Of a DNA stretch of 64,000 nucleotides, positions 17,205-26,733 are shown piece by piece. The notes under the pieces are model-generated. The model made no database searches and was not told the origin of the DNA. It saw only the letters and a program-made list of their open reading frames with translations. This DNA is from Actinomycetota bacterium (GTDB lineage Bacteria; Actinomycetota; Acidimicrobiia; Acidimicrobiales; UBA8592). The translations under genes and the position numbers were made by a program. Within the stretch, counting starts at the first letter, position 1. Each line of letters begins with the position of its first letter. The stretch is taken from the NCBI GenBank assembly GCA_002715425.1, contig PAYW01000009.1, positions 17,117 to 81,116 on the forward strand, in the 5' to 3' direction.

Positions 17205-18275
17205 ATGACTTTAAAACGTTCACCTCTTCTAGAGGAACATGAAAAGCTTTCTGCGAAACTAGTAGAGTTCGCTGGATGGGAAATGCCAATTTCATATCCC
17301 ACTGGAACTCTAAATGAACATTACGAATGTCGTAACGGTTGTGTAATTTTCGATGTTTCTCACCTCGGGTCTGTCTTGATAGAAGGTGAAGAGGCATTTG
17401 AAGAATTGCAGTACGCGTTTACTAACGATCTTTCTAAAATATCTCCCGGCCGAGCACAGTACTCTCATCTATTAAACGAAAACGGTTACGTTGTTGATGA
17501 CGTCATTATCTGGTGGCTTGGAGAGTATAAATTTGAAGTTATGCCAAACGCGTCTAATACCGAAAGAGTCGAAAGAGCTATAGTTCGTCGCGGAAAGAAA
17601 CTAACAATCAGCAACATTACTGAAGATAGAGCAGTCATCGCAGTCCAAGGTCCCAAATGCAAAAATATCCTTAATTCTTTATCCACTGAGGCGGCAGAGG
17701 TTCAAAGGTTTCATGTTAGCGAGATAGACATAAACGGGATATCAGCAACGGTTGCAGGAACAGGATACACAGGAGAAGATGGAGTAGAAATAAGCATCCC
17801 AAAAGTATCTGCTCCAATCATGTGGGCCGCATTAATTGAAGCTGGGGCCACACCTGCCGGACTAGGAGCAAGAGACACTTTACGTCTAGAAGCTGGACTG
17901 CCCTTACACGGACAAGAACTAGGGGAGGGAATAAGCCCATTTCAAGCAAATATGCAATGGGTCGTTTCTATGACAAAAGGTGATTTTTACGGTAAGGAAG
18001 CACTACAAGAAGAACTAGAAATCGGCCCTAGTCGTTCTTTACGGGGATTTATATCTGAAAGTCGAAGACCACTCCGCCATGGTCAAGAAATATTACTAAA
18101 TGGCGAAGTAATCGGTGAAGTAACAAGTGGAAATTATTCCCCAACACTCGGCACAGGAATAGCGATGGGTTTTATTCCAAGTGGGATAGAAGACGGAACA
18201 GAGATTCTTATTCGCGGAAAGCGAACGAATAGTGAAGCTACGGTAATGAAGTTACCTTTCTACCGCTCTGCGTAG
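17205..18275 (+). CDS. gcvT: Glycine cleavage system T protein (aminomethyltransferase)
   Basis: A 356-residue folate-dependent aminomethyltransferase that releases ammonia from the H-protein-bound intermediate and forms methylene-tetrahydrofolate. Family segments are EFAGWEMPISYPTG, CVIFDVSHLG, GTGYTGEDGVEI and LGARDTLRLEAGLPLHGQEL. The DVSHLG motif normally reads DVSHMG. The length is normal. It belongs to the gcvH block but not to an obvious riboswitch, and it converges with aroC with a 9-bp gap. YgfZ-type proteins are related, but the full set of GcvT motifs favours GcvT. Confidence 0.93.
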   Translation: MTLKRSPLLEEHEKLSAKLVEFAGWEMPISYPTGTLNEHYECRNGCVIFDVSHLGSVLIEGEEAFEELQYAFTNDLSKISPGRAQYSHLLNENGYVVDDVIIWWLGEYKFEVMPNASNTERVERAIVRRGKKLTISNITEDRAVIAVQGPKCKNILNSLSTEAAEVQRFHVSEIDINGISATVAGTGYTGEDGVEISIPKVSAPIMWAALIEAGATPAGLGARDTLRLEAGLPLHGQELGEGISPFQANMQWVVSMTKGDFYGKEALQEELEIGPSRSLRGFISESRRPLRHGQEILLNGEVIGEVTSGNYSPTLGTGIAMGFIPSGIEDGTEILIRGKRTNSEATVMKLPFYRSA

Positions 18276-18284
18276 TCCTATTCG

Positions 18285-19376
18285 CTATGAATCAAATATG
18301 TTAATAGCTTTCTGACGAAGTAGCGCGTCGCAAAGAACAAGACAGATCATAGCTTCGACCATAGGGACAGCTCTAGGTAAAACACAAGGATCATGACGTC
18401 CTCTTGCTGAAAGTTCGACTTCATTTCCATCTCGATCTATTGTCTCTTGAGATGAAGTGATCGTTGCTGTTGGTTTAAACGCTACTTGGACCATTATGTT
18501 TTCACCATTTGAAATTCCGCCCTGAACTCCCCCTGAATTATTAGTTCTAGTTCGCGGATTTCCATCTTCGCCGATTTCGAATAAATCATTATGCTCTCTT
18601 CCAGTCATTTCTGTTCCTTTGAAACCACTCCCGATCTCGAACCCCTTTGTAGCTGGCAAACTCATTAAGCCTTTAGCCAAATCAGCCTCCAATTTATCAA
18701 ACACAGGATCTCCAAGTCCTGTTGGTACGTTACGTGCAACGCACTGGACAACTCCTCCCAAGCTATTTCCGTCTTTGCGGGCTTTTTTGATTGCATCGGC
18801 CATATCCGCTGCCGCCTCAGGATCAGGACAGCGAGTAGGGCCAGCTTCAACCGCTTCATAACTAACTTCAGATGGATCTATATTTGCTGAAATTAAATGA
18901 ACTTTCTGAACCCAAGCAAGCACTTCTATGCCACAAGATTCCTTCAATATTTTTCTAGCTATGGCTCCAGCTGCTACTCTGCCAATTGTTTCGCGTGCGC
19001 TAGACCGACCGCCGCCTTCGTGGGCTCTTATTCCGTATTTAGCATCAGTCGTGTAGTCAGCATGAGAGGGGCGGTATACGTCTTTTAAGTGATCATAAGC
19101 GCCACTTTTTTGATCTTTGTTCTGGACAGTTAAAGCAATAGGAGTACCTAGTGTTCTTCCTTCATATAAACCACTAAGTATTTCAACTGTGTCAGCTTCA
19201 TCTCTTTGGGTTACTAATGAACTTTGGCCTGGCCGACGCCTATCTAAATCTTTTTGAATATCGGCGATTGAAAGAGAAAGCCTCGGTGGGCACCCGTCAA
19301 TTACCACACCCACAGACGGGCCGTGAGACTCACCAAATGTATGTATACGAAATATTGAACCGAATGAACTACTCAT
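18285..19376 (-). CDS. aroC: Chorismate synthase
   Basis: A 363-residue FMN-dependent enzyme converting 5-enolpyruvylshikimate 3-phosphate to chorismate, the last shikimate-pathway step. The N-terminal [16 protein letters not shown], the central [19 protein letters not shown] and the C-terminal [19 protein letters not shown] signatures are all intact. The ATG start gives [19 protein letters not shown], the usual N-terminus. No other shikimate gene is nearby. It follows mycothione reductase on the same strand after 65 bp. Confidence 0.97.
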   Translation of the reverse strand: MSSSFGSIFRIHTFGESHGPSVGVVIDGCPPRLSLSIADIQKDLDRRRPGQSSLVTQRDEADTVEILSGLYEGRTLGTPIALTVQNKDQKSGAYDHLKDVYRPSHADYTTDAKYGIRAHEGGGRSSARETIGRVAAGAIARKILKESCGIEVLAWVQKVHLISANIDPSEVSYEAVEAGPTRCPDPEAAADMADAIKKARKDGNSLGGVVQCVARNVPTGLGDPVFDKLEADLAKGLMSLPATKGFEIGSGFKGTEMTGREHNDLFEIGEDGNPRTRTNNSGGVQGGISNGENIMVQVAFKPTATITSSQETIDRDGNEVELSARGRHDPCVLPRAVPMVEAMICLVLCDALLRQKAINIFDS

Positions 19377-19441
19377 ACACCTGAGGATAGATCAGATATA
19401 CCTTCAGGGTGTGGGAATTTTCTATCAGGGTCAATAAGAAT

Positions 19442-20821
19442 TCAATACAGTGCATCATTTGCTTTCAATAAGGCAACTTCTACGACCTCGTTTAAGGCCG
19501 GGTGAACATAGAGCATCCCCGTTGAGAGTTCTTTAACACCCTGACCGAACTTCATGCCTTGAATTAATTGATGAATCAGCGTTGAAGCCTGAGGTCCCAT
19601 GATATGGGCACCTAGTAACTTCCCAGTGTGAGGGCATGCAAGGACTTTGCAGAACCCATCAGAGTTTTCCATGGCCCACCCGTAAGCGACTTCTGAAAAA
19701 TTAGCTACCCCCTTGACATACTCTGTTTGGCTTTCTAAAAGGGACTCTTCTGTGGCACCTACCGCAGCTATCTGGGGATTACTGAAGATCGCATATGGCA
19801 TAGGGTTAAGATCTACCGATATTAGTTTGTCTGGATTTATGAGGTTGTGCGAAACCACCCGTGCTTCAGCATTGGCTGAGTGCTTTAGTTGATGCGGATT
19901 TGTGACATCGCCCAGAGCAAAAACTCCTTCAACCGTTGTGCCCATATTCTCATTCGTTACTATGTACCCGCTATCAGTCAATACATCAGTTGAATTTAGA
20001 TTCAACTGATCTGCAGTAGGTATTCTTCCAGTCGCTACAAGCAACATTTCGCTAGAAAGTGACATATGGCCGAGGGGAGTCATACATGAAATAGATACAC
20101 TACCAAATTCATCCCGAGAGATATTTTGAATGTCTACGTTAAGATGAACGTCTATCCTCTTTTTAATGGATTCCGTGAACCTAAGGCTGATTTCCCTATC
20201 TTGAGATCTTAGCAATCGATCAGATCTTGCCAAAACAGTTACCTGACATCCGAGCGACGAAAAGATATGCGCTATTTCATTTGAAATGTAGCCACCACCG
20301 ATGATCGATAGTGACTTTGGTAGGGAATCAATTCTCATAATTGAATCGGACGTTTGATAAGGGGTTTCACTTAGTCCAGGTATCTCAGGAATGAAGGGTC
20401 TAGCTCCAGTCGCGATCACTATATTATGACCACCTAATCGGATGCCGTTAACTTCAATTACCTTGTTGCCGACGAACTTAGCATGACCTTCATAGACAGT
20501 TATATTTGACAAATTCTCTCTGTATTCTTTACCGCCTTTTGCTATGGGGTCAATGCGACCGTAAATACGGCTTACAATGTCTTTCCATCGAAGTTTGTTA
20601 ACTGAAGCGTCGACTCCAATAACTTCGCTTCTTTCAATTTCACTAATGGTGTTTGCTACGTGAACTAACATTTTCGATGGAATACATCCGCGATTTAGGC
20701 ATGTTCCTCCGAATGTCCCTTTTTCGATTATTGCTATTTTCCATGAGTCAAACTCTGGAGTGATTATCGTATTTCCACTTCCAGTTCCGATAATAATTAA
20801 GTCGTAATCTTCACGATTCAC
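19442..20821 (-). CDS. mtr: Mycothione reductase
   Basis: A 459-residue FAD/NAD(P)H disulfide reductase. The FAD-binding GTGSGN lies at residues 12-17, the redox pair is CLNRGC (Cys41, Cys46) and the C-terminal catalytic dyad is His440/Glu445. I favour mycothione reductase over dihydrolipoyl dehydrogenase because of GTGSGN, the GRIDPIAKGGKEYR stretch, VAYGWAMEN and the LLGAHIMGPQASTLIHQLIQ region, which I recall as typical of Mtr. The enzyme keeps mycothiol reduced, implying this organism makes mycothiol. It lies 6 bp downstream of an SDR gene and is probably co-transcribed with it. Confidence 0.85.
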   Translation of the reverse strand: MNREDYDLIIIGTGSGNTIITPEFDSWKIAIIEKGTFGGTCLNRGCIPSKMLVHVANTISEIERSEVIGVDASVNKLRWKDIVSRIYGRIDPIAKGGKEYRENLSNITVYEGHAKFVGNKVIEVNGIRLGGHNIVIATGARPFIPEIPGLSETPYQTSDSIMRIDSLPKSLSIIGGGYISNEIAHIFSSLGCQVTVLARSDRLLRSQDREISLRFTESIKKRIDVHLNVDIQNISRDEFGSVSISCMTPLGHMSLSSEMLLVATGRIPTADQLNLNSTDVLTDSGYIVTNENMGTTVEGVFALGDVTNPHQLKHSANAEARVVSHNLINPDKLISVDLNPMPYAIFSNPQIAAVGATEESLLESQTEYVKGVANFSEVAYGWAMENSDGFCKVLACPHTGKLLGAHIMGPQASTLIHQLIQGMKFGQGVKELSTGMLYVHPALNEVVEVALLKANDALY

Positions 20822-20827
20822 TGTGAT

Positions 20828-21700
20828 TCAGTTCTCTCGCTCATTGATACCTGTTGTGATGTGATCTATGAGGTCTCCATCTAATGACGGATTATTTCCG
20901 GACTCTATTCTTTGGTGCCGAATTCGCATATGCTCGTGGTGTGCATTGTCTGTAAATATATAGAACTTTTTCGCTTCTACTGCCTCAAAGACTAGATCTG
21001 CAACAACGTCGGGAGACAAAGAGTTCGCATATATTTCTTCAATAAGTTCTTTACGATCATCATCTTGCTCCTCTTGTTGTAGCGCAGGAACTATGTACTT
21101 TTCCTGACGGTTCCTATCACTGTCTAGAATTCCTGTCCGAACTAGTCCTGGGCATAATGCGCTCACCCCTACGTTGGAATTCAGTTGCTCCAATTCGAAA
21201 TAGAGTGTTTCAGCTATTGTCAAAACAGCGTGTTTACTTGCGTTATATGGGCCCATTCCAGGATACGACAGATGCCCAGCTACCGATGATGTAAATACAA
21301 TGTGTCCTTCGTTCTCTTCTTTTAAAATTGGCAAAAAGTTTTTAACTCCGAAGATAACGCCCCACAAGTTCACTGCAAGAATCCATTCCCAGTCTTTAAT
21401 TTCCGTAGCATCAATTGGGCCACCAGCTCCTACACCTGCGTTCAGACATACAATTCCTGGAATTCCAACGTCCTCTATGACTGACTTGGTGAAGTTTTCC
21501 ATCGATGAACTACTTGATACATCCAACGTGTACCCATATGCAGAAATTCCCTCTATAGATAGTTCATCAACTGTTTTCGTCAACGCTGGCTCTTCAATAT
21601 CGCCTAGGCATACTTTGTAACCAGCTCGGCCGTATCGATAGCACAACGATTTTCCTATGCCGCTCGCACCACCTGTAATCACTGCAATGTTATTCTTCAA
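20828..21700 (-). CDS. Short-chain dehydrogenase/reductase
   Basis: A 290-residue classical SDR. The cofactor motif is GGASGIGKS (10-18), the NAG motif sits at 87-89, and the catalytic triad is Ser139, Tyr152 and Lys156. The acidic residue after the second beta-strand (GDIEE) suggests a preference for NAD(H). The C-terminal extension beyond residue 240 is hydrophilic. The substrate is unknown; such enzymes act on hydroxy-lipids, steroids or short alcohols. It is transcribed just ahead of mtr. Confidence 0.88.
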   Translation of the reverse strand: MKNNIAVITGGASGIGKSLCYRYGRAGYKVCLGDIEEPALTKTVDELSIEGISAYGYTLDVSSSSSMENFTKSVIEDVGIPGIVCLNAGVGAGGPIDATEIKDWEWILAVNLWGVIFGVKNFLPILKEENEGHIVFTSSVAGHLSYPGMGPYNASKHAVLTIAETLYFELEQLNSNVGVSALCPGLVRTGILDSDRNRQEKYIVPALQQEEQDDDRKELIEEIYANSLSPDVVADLVFEAVEAKKFYIFTDNAHHEHMRIRHQRIESGNNPSLDGDLIDHITTGINEREN

Positions 21701-21768
21701 CGCCGCTCCTCGTTAATTCTCCTTAGCGCAGAATACCCTTAAGATGGGCAATGATGCTAAGGGGCGAC

Positions 21769-22806
21769 ATGGATACTGAAAAAATAAAGATTGGAATGCT
21801 ATTTCCTTTAAGAAATGAGCATGAGTCTCTTAACAAGTTGTGTCAAGATTTCCCTATTGAGATTGTTGACACCCCATACATTGAAGCAAACGAACTCAGG
21901 TCAGATCGCGGCTTGAATCATGGAGTCAATCCCGGATTGCATGTAGCTCCGGAAATAGATGATGCTACGAAAGTAGAGTGGCAGAAGTGTCATGCTATCG
22001 TGGCTATGGATTTACCTAGTAATCCTCGGTCACTGTTTCCTAATTTATGTTGGTTTCAAGGAGTATCTGCTGGTTATGACCATATAGACTCGTCATCTTT
22101 GGCCGAAATGGGTGTAGTTCAAACAAACGCTCGAGGCATAGCATCTGCTTCCATTTCTGAGTTCGTATTTGCTAGATTTTTACAGGTTTTGAAAGATTTA
22201 AGAATGATTGACCAGCAACAAAATGAAAAAAATTGGAAAGTCAAATTTGGGTCTGAGGCTTATGGTAAAACCATAGGGATAGTGGGCTTAGGATCAATAG
22301 GACGAGAAATAGCATCTCGAGCAAGAGCATTTGGTATGACAGTTCTCGCAGTGAAAAAAAACTCAAGTATCGAAACTTATGACGAAGTGGTTGATCAGGT
22401 CTTCCCAGTAAGTGAGGTAGATACGATGATTGCAATGTCTGATCTAGTTGTTATGGCTGCTCCAGCTAATGACGAGACGCGCGACATGTTCAATCGAGAA
22501 CGGTTTTCGCGGATGAAACCTGGATCTATTTTTTGTAATATCGCTAGGGGAATGCACGTGGTAGAGGATGACCTCGTTGATGCTTTAAATGCAGATTACC
22601 TTAGAGCAGCAATTCTGGATGTTACTCGTAATGAGCCATTGCCTTTAGATAGTCCGATTTGGTCAGCGAAGAATATGTATCTATCGCCGCACTGTTCGGT
22701 TTCTTTTGATAGCTACGAGGAGAATGCTGTGGCGTTACTTGTAGAGAACGCTCAATTATTTATAGAGGGTAAACCACTAATGAATGTTGTACCTGGTGAC
22801 CTGTAA
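21769..22806 (+). CDS. D-isomer-specific 2-hydroxyacid dehydrogenase
   Basis: About 345 residues with an NAD-binding Rossmann motif GIVGLGSIGREIA near residue 171 and the catalytic Arg, Glu and His in NIARG, NEPLP and LSPHCS (about 260, 289 and 308). It would reduce 2-oxoacids or oxidise D-2-hydroxyacids; glyoxylate/hydroxypyruvate reductase activity is one option given the glycine genes nearby, but this is speculation. I choose the ATG at 21769, which has an AAGGGG element just upstream; an ATG at 21751 or 21754 is possible. Its stop codon abuts the convergent hydratase stop with no gap. Confidence 0.87.
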   Translation: MDTEKIKIGMLFPLRNEHESLNKLCQDFPIEIVDTPYIEANELRSDRGLNHGVNPGLHVAPEIDDATKVEWQKCHAIVAMDLPSNPRSLFPNLCWFQGVSAGYDHIDSSSLAEMGVVQTNARGIASASISEFVFARFLQVLKDLRMIDQQQNEKNWKVKFGSEAYGKTIGIVGLGSIGREIASRARAFGMTVLAVKKNSSIETYDEVVDQVFPVSEVDTMIAMSDLVVMAAPANDETRDMFNRERFSRMKPGSIFCNIARGMHVVEDDLVDALNADYLRAAILDVTRNEPLPLDSPIWSAKNMYLSPHCSVSFDSYEENAVALLVENAQLFIEGKPLMNVVPGDL

Positions 22807-23607
22807 TTACTTTTTCCTGAAATTCGGAGTACGTTTTTCAGAGAAAGCTCGTGGGCCTTCTTTAGCATCTTCGCTAGAAAACACTGACCATCCGTATGTG
22901 AATTCGTGAGCTAAGGCTTCTTCTTCTGTCATGCCGTCTGTTTCATGCAAGGTCTTCAGTATCGCTTCAACAGCGAGTGGCCCATTTTCGCATATGCTCT
23001 GAGCTATCTCCCTTGCTTTATTTAAGGCTTCACCATCAGGAACAACGTGGCCGATCAGGCCGATCTCTTTAGCTTCTTTAGCATCGATATGTCTTCCAGT
23101 AAGAAGCAAATCAGCGGCGACGGTATATGGTACTTGACGTCGCAACCGAACGGCTGACCCACCCATTGGGTAAAGGCTCCATCGTGCTTCTGATATGCCA
23201 AATTTCGCGCTTTCACCGGCAACACGAATATCCATTGCTTGAAGTATCTCGGTTCCGCCCGCAATAGCGACTCCTTCGACTGCTGCAATCATCGGTTTCG
23301 TAGGCCGATATGAGCGGAGCAAGCCTTTCCAATGTATTTCAGGATCACCAGCTGACCGTTTTTTCATATCTATACCTGTATCGGCATCAGCGTCATTGCC
23401 AGACATTGCCTTCAAATCAGCTCCAGAAGAAAAGTTACCTTCAGCTCCAGTCACGATTATGCAACGAATTTCATCGTCTTCGGAAGCTTCAACGAACGCA
23501 TCATACATCCGAACAATCATTGGCCCAGAAATTGCATTCATCCTTTTGGGTCGATTTAATGTGACCGTCATGACGTGTCCATCGCGCTCTACTAATGCAT
23601 CAGGCAT
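22807..23607 (-). CDS. Enoyl-CoA hydratase/isomerase family protein
   Basis: A 266-residue crotonase-fold protein. The oxyanion-hole segments are [14 protein letters not shown] and [20 protein letters not shown], with a glutamate in the first catalytic position. [14 protein letters not shown] follows. It is likely to hydrate enoyl-CoA in beta-oxidation of fatty or sterol-derived acids; isomerase or hydrolase activities within the superfamily cannot be excluded. It sits 37 bp downstream of gcvP on the same strand, which may be chance or read-through. Confidence 0.88.
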   Translation of the reverse strand: MPDALVERDGHVMTVTLNRPKRMNAISGPMIVRMYDAFVEASEDDEIRCIIVTGAEGNFSSGADLKAMSGNDADADTGIDMKKRSAGDPEIHWKGLLRSYRPTKPMIAAVEGVAIAGGTEILQAMDIRVAGESAKFGISEARWSLYPMGGSAVRLRRQVPYTVAADLLLTGRHIDAKEAKEIGLIGHVVPDGEALNKAREIAQSICENGPLAVEAILKTLHETDGMTEEEALAHEFTYGWSVFSSEDAKEGPRAFSEKRTPNFRKK

Positions 23608-23644
23608 ATTTCCTCTTTTCTGGACAAACTAGTTCCATAGAACA

Positions 23645-26473
23645 TTAACGGTATTCACTTATATCGGGACAGCTACACATTAAGTTTTTATCTCCATGAG
23701 CCCCGTCTATCCTTCCGACTGGAGGCCAATACTTGTTTTTTTGAAGGAAATCGACAGGATATGCTGCTTGAGCCCTAGTGTATTGCATGTCCCATGTATC
23801 GCTAGTGACGTGAGATGCAGTGTGCGGGGCGTTGTGGAGCATCGAATCTAGATAACTGATAACTCCATTTTCGATGTCCGTTATTTCATTTCGGATAGTG
23901 ATCATCGCTTCACAAAATCTGTCAATCTCACTTAGCGATTCAGATTCAGTAGGTTCTATCATTAATGTTCCAGCGACTGGAAACGACATTGTAGGTGCAT
24001 GAAAGCCGAAGTCCATGAGGCGTTTAGCAATATCATCTGAATTAACACCTGTGCTTTGTGTTATAGGTCGTATATCGATAATGCATTCGTGAGCTACGAA
24101 TCCTTCTGCACCTGTAAATAGCACTGGGTAATAGTCTCCTAGTTTTTTTGCTATATAGTTCGCACTTAAAATTGCAACCTTCGTTGCATTCAATAAGCCA
24201 TTACCGCCCATCATTGCGATGTACGCCCAAGAAATCGGAAGAATACTTGCCGATCCCCAAGGACTTGCACTGATGGGACCAATCCCAGATGAAGGTCCGG
24301 AGTCCTCAATAAGCGGATGGTTAGGTAGATACGGCTTGAGGTGATCTGCTACAGCAACAGGTCCGACTCCTGGGCCTCCACCTCCATGGGGGATGCAAAA
24401 TGTCTTATGAAGATTGAGGTGAGATACATCAGCACCAAACTTTCCGGGTTGTGCGATCCCTACTAAAGCATTGAGATTTGCTCCATCAAGATAGACCTGT
24501 CCGCCATGATCATGGACTAATTCACAAATTTGGGTTATCGATTCTTCAAATACTCCATGTGTTGACGGATAAGTAACCATTACAGAACTTAACGACTTCT
24601 GATTATCTTTACATTTGGTCTTTAGATCCTTTAAATCAACATTGCCGTTCTGATCGCACTCTACAACTACCACTTTCATTCCTGCCATTGCTGCACTAGC
24701 AGCGTTAGTCCCATGAGCTGAAGCAGGTATGAGGCAGATGTTTCTTTCAGTTTGGTCTCGTGATTGATGATATTTTTGAATAGCCAATAAACCTGCAAGT
24801 TCTCCTTGGGAACCGGCATTAGGTTGCAGGCTAATTGCAGAGTATCCAGTTATGTTTATAAGCCACGACTCTAACTCCGATATGAGAACGTCATACCCTT
24901 TCCTTTGTTCTTTCGGAACAAAGGGATGAATACTAGAGAATTCTGGCCATGTAACAGGGAGCATTTCTGTTGTGGCATTTAACTTCATAGTGCACGAGCC
25001 GAGAGGTATCATGGATCGGTCGAGAGCTAGATCTCGATCGGCGAGTGTTCGAAGATACCTAAGCATTTCCGTCTCTGTATGATAGGTGTTAAAGACTGGA
25101 TGAGAACAGTAGTCGGTTTCTCTTAAATATGATTCGCTAAGTGGACTTGATGCTTCGCTACTTTCGTCTGCAACTTTGAAAGAGCTAAGGACCTTGCTTA
25201 TTTCTATCATTGTCGTAGTTTCGTCAACTGAGATAGAGACCGTGTCTTTATCCACTAGTCGTAAATTAATTCCAACTTGTTGCGCCCGACTACAAACTGC
25301 TTCGGCTTGGCCCAGAACCTTAACAGTAATGGTGTCAAACCAAGTACTGTTTAGAATTTCGAAATTATTAGATCGTAAATTTGCCGCGAGTTTACTAGCC
25401 AACGAATGCACACTATTTGCGATAGAACGCAAACCTTCAGGACCATGATAAACAGCATATGCACCTGCAATTACGGCTAACAGAACTTGGGCTGTGCAAA
25501 TATTACTTGTCGCTTTTTCACGCCGTATATGTTGCTCACGAGTTTGAAGCGCAAGTCTCAATGCGTTATTTCCATGAGAATCAAGAGAAACACCAACTAT
25601 TCTGCCAGGAATAGTTCTTCGGTTTTCATGCTTTGTTGCGATATACGCAGCATGGGGACCACCAAAACCTAATGGAACACCGAAACGTTGAGCGCTCCCA
25701 ATAACAACATCTGCACCCATTTCACCAGGGGCTTTTAGTAAACATAGGGATAAAAGGTCTGCAGCTACTGCCACGAGTCGTCCCGCATCATGATGAGAGA
25801 CTATCGAACCAGATAAATTTGGGATCTCTCCAGACGCACCCGGATACTGATATAGAACACCAAAACATCCTGCAGGGGCCTCACTAGGGTCACCTACCGC
25901 TACCTCGATACCCATAGCTGATGCTCTCGTCTTTACAACAGAGATCGTTTGGGGAAAACAATCAGCGTCAACAAAAAATAAACTTTCCGGACCTCCATGA
26001 AGTCGTTTGAGCATTGTCATTGCCTCTGCGGCTGCAGTTGCTTCATCAAGAAGTGAGGCGTTGGCAATATCACAGCCTGTTAAATCACAAATCATTGTTT
26101 GGAAATTAAGTAAGGCTTCGAGTCTTCCTTGTGAAATCTCTGCTTGATAAGGGGTATAAGCAGTATACCAAGCAGGGTTTTCTAGAATATTTCTTTGTAT
26201 TACGGGTGGGAGGTAAGTGTTGTAATAGCCAAGCCCAATCATCGAGGTATTGACGACATTAAGCGCAGCGATCTCTTTCAGTCGTTCGATTGCTTGAATT
26301 TCATTTAACGCTGGTGGCAAAGAAATTACTTCAGACAGGTCCCTAATAGATTTTGGAACTGTCCTCTCAATAAGATCATCAATAGAGTCGACGTTAAGAA
26401 AATTGAGCATGGAAAGTTCATTTTCTTGATTGAGACCAATGTGTCTTCGTGCAAAATCGGCAGGGTTATACAT
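23645..26473 (-). CDS. gcvP: Glycine dehydrogenase (decarboxylating), P protein
   Basis: A 942-residue PLP enzyme that decarboxylates glycine and passes the aminomethyl group to the lipoyl arm of GcvH. Both halves are fused in one chain, as in actinobacteria and E. coli. The PLP lysine lies in [16 protein letters not shown] near residue 690. The N-terminal FARRHIG and [14 protein letters not shown] are hallmarks. The ATG at 26473 is preceded by an AAAGGAA Shine-Dalgarno. A tandem glycine riboswitch lies immediately upstream, so expression should respond to glycine. It is separated from gcvH and gcvT by about 5 kb and lies on the opposite strand. Confidence 0.97.
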   Translation of the reverse strand: MYNPADFARRHIGLNQENELSMLNFLNVDSIDDLIERTVPKSIRDLSEVISLPPALNEIQAIERLKEIAALNVVNTSMIGLGYYNTYLPPVIQRNILENPAWYTAYTPYQAEISQGRLEALLNFQTMICDLTGCDIANASLLDEATAAAEAMTMLKRLHGGPESLFFVDADCFPQTISVVKTRASAMGIEVAVGDPSEAPAGCFGVLYQYPGASGEIPNLSGSIVSHHDAGRLVAVAADLLSLCLLKAPGEMGADVVIGSAQRFGVPLGFGGPHAAYIATKHENRRTIPGRIVGVSLDSHGNNALRLALQTREQHIRREKATSNICTAQVLLAVIAGAYAVYHGPEGLRSIANSVHSLASKLAANLRSNNFEILNSTWFDTITVKVLGQAEAVCSRAQQVGINLRLVDKDTVSISVDETTTMIEISKVLSSFKVADESSEASSPLSESYLRETDYCSHPVFNTYHTETEMLRYLRTLADRDLALDRSMIPLGSCTMKLNATTEMLPVTWPEFSSIHPFVPKEQRKGYDVLISELESWLINITGYSAISLQPNAGSQGELAGLLAIQKYHQSRDQTERNICLIPASAHGTNAASAAMAGMKVVVVECDQNGNVDLKDLKTKCKDNQKSLSSVMVTYPSTHGVFEESITQICELVHDHGGQVYLDGANLNALVGIAQPGKFGADVSHLNLHKTFCIPHGGGGPGVGPVAVADHLKPYLPNHPLIEDSGPSSGIGPISASPWGSASILPISWAYIAMMGGNGLLNATKVAILSANYIAKKLGDYYPVLFTGAEGFVAHECIIDIRPITQSTGVNSDDIAKRLMDFGFHAPTMSFPVAGTLMIEPTESESLSEIDRFCEAMITIRNEITDIENGVISYLDSMLHNAPHTASHVTSDTWDMQYTRAQAAYPVDFLQKNKYWPPVGRIDGAHGDKNLMCSCPDISEYR

Positions 26474-26500
26474 AACTTCCTTTCGAACTCATAAGTTATG
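26471..26500 (-). promoter_or_regulatory. Start-codon-sequestering hairpin of gcvP
   Basis: On the mRNA strand a perfect 8-bp inverted repeat, CATAACTT paired with AAGTTATG, encloses a 14-base loop that contains the AAGGA ribosome-binding site. The right arm includes the gcvP ATG itself. Directly following the glycine riboswitch, this looks like an expression platform that blocks translation when formed. That role is inferred from position and pairing only. Confidence 0.6.
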
Positions 26501-26662
26501 TCCCCCTCTGTCTTACTACCTGAGAGCTTCGGCGTTTGCCTTTCCCCTTCGGTGAACGATTTAACATTCTTTCCAGATCGGTCGATCTTGACGGTACTTT
26601 TGCCTGAGAGTTTCGGGGGGACCCTTGCTCCTTCGGCGCCAACAATGTTGAACTCTCCCGTA
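26501..26662 (-). promoter_or_regulatory. Tandem glycine riboswitch
   Basis: Two consecutive glycine aptamers read on the minus strand ahead of gcvP. Aptamer 1 (about 26662-26590) has CGGGAGAG, GCCGAAGGAGCAA and AAACTCTCAGGCAAAAG. Aptamer 2 (about 26585-26501) has ACCGAAGGGGAAAGG and AAGCTCTCAGGTAGTAAGACAGA. These match the established glycine (gcvT-type) riboswitch consensus. In known cases glycine binding turns on gcv expression. The 3' side leads directly into the hairpin over the gcvP start. Confidence 0.95.
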
Positions 26663-26682
26663 GTCAATCATTGACCAATGTC

Positions 26683-26712
26683 AGATTAGCTCGATTCATA
26701 TCAAAATGTCAT
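26683..26712 (-). promoter_or_regulatory. Possible sigma70-type promoter for the gcvP riboswitch
   Basis: On the minus strand ATGACA (26712-26707) and TAATCT (26688-26683) are separated by 18 bases and lie about 20 bases upstream of aptamer 1. An imperfectly placed palindrome, GTCAAT-c-ATTGAC (26663-26675), lies between it and the riboswitch. Matches to consensus are moderate, so this is a suggestion only. Confidence 0.3.
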
Positions 26713-26733
26713 GACTTTTAGAAAATGATTTCC

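Noticed and set aside
26326..26667. A 113-residue open frame over the gcvP leader
   Set aside because: It reads through the glycine riboswitch and overlaps the start of gcvP in another frame; the aptamer sequence explains its conservation-like look.
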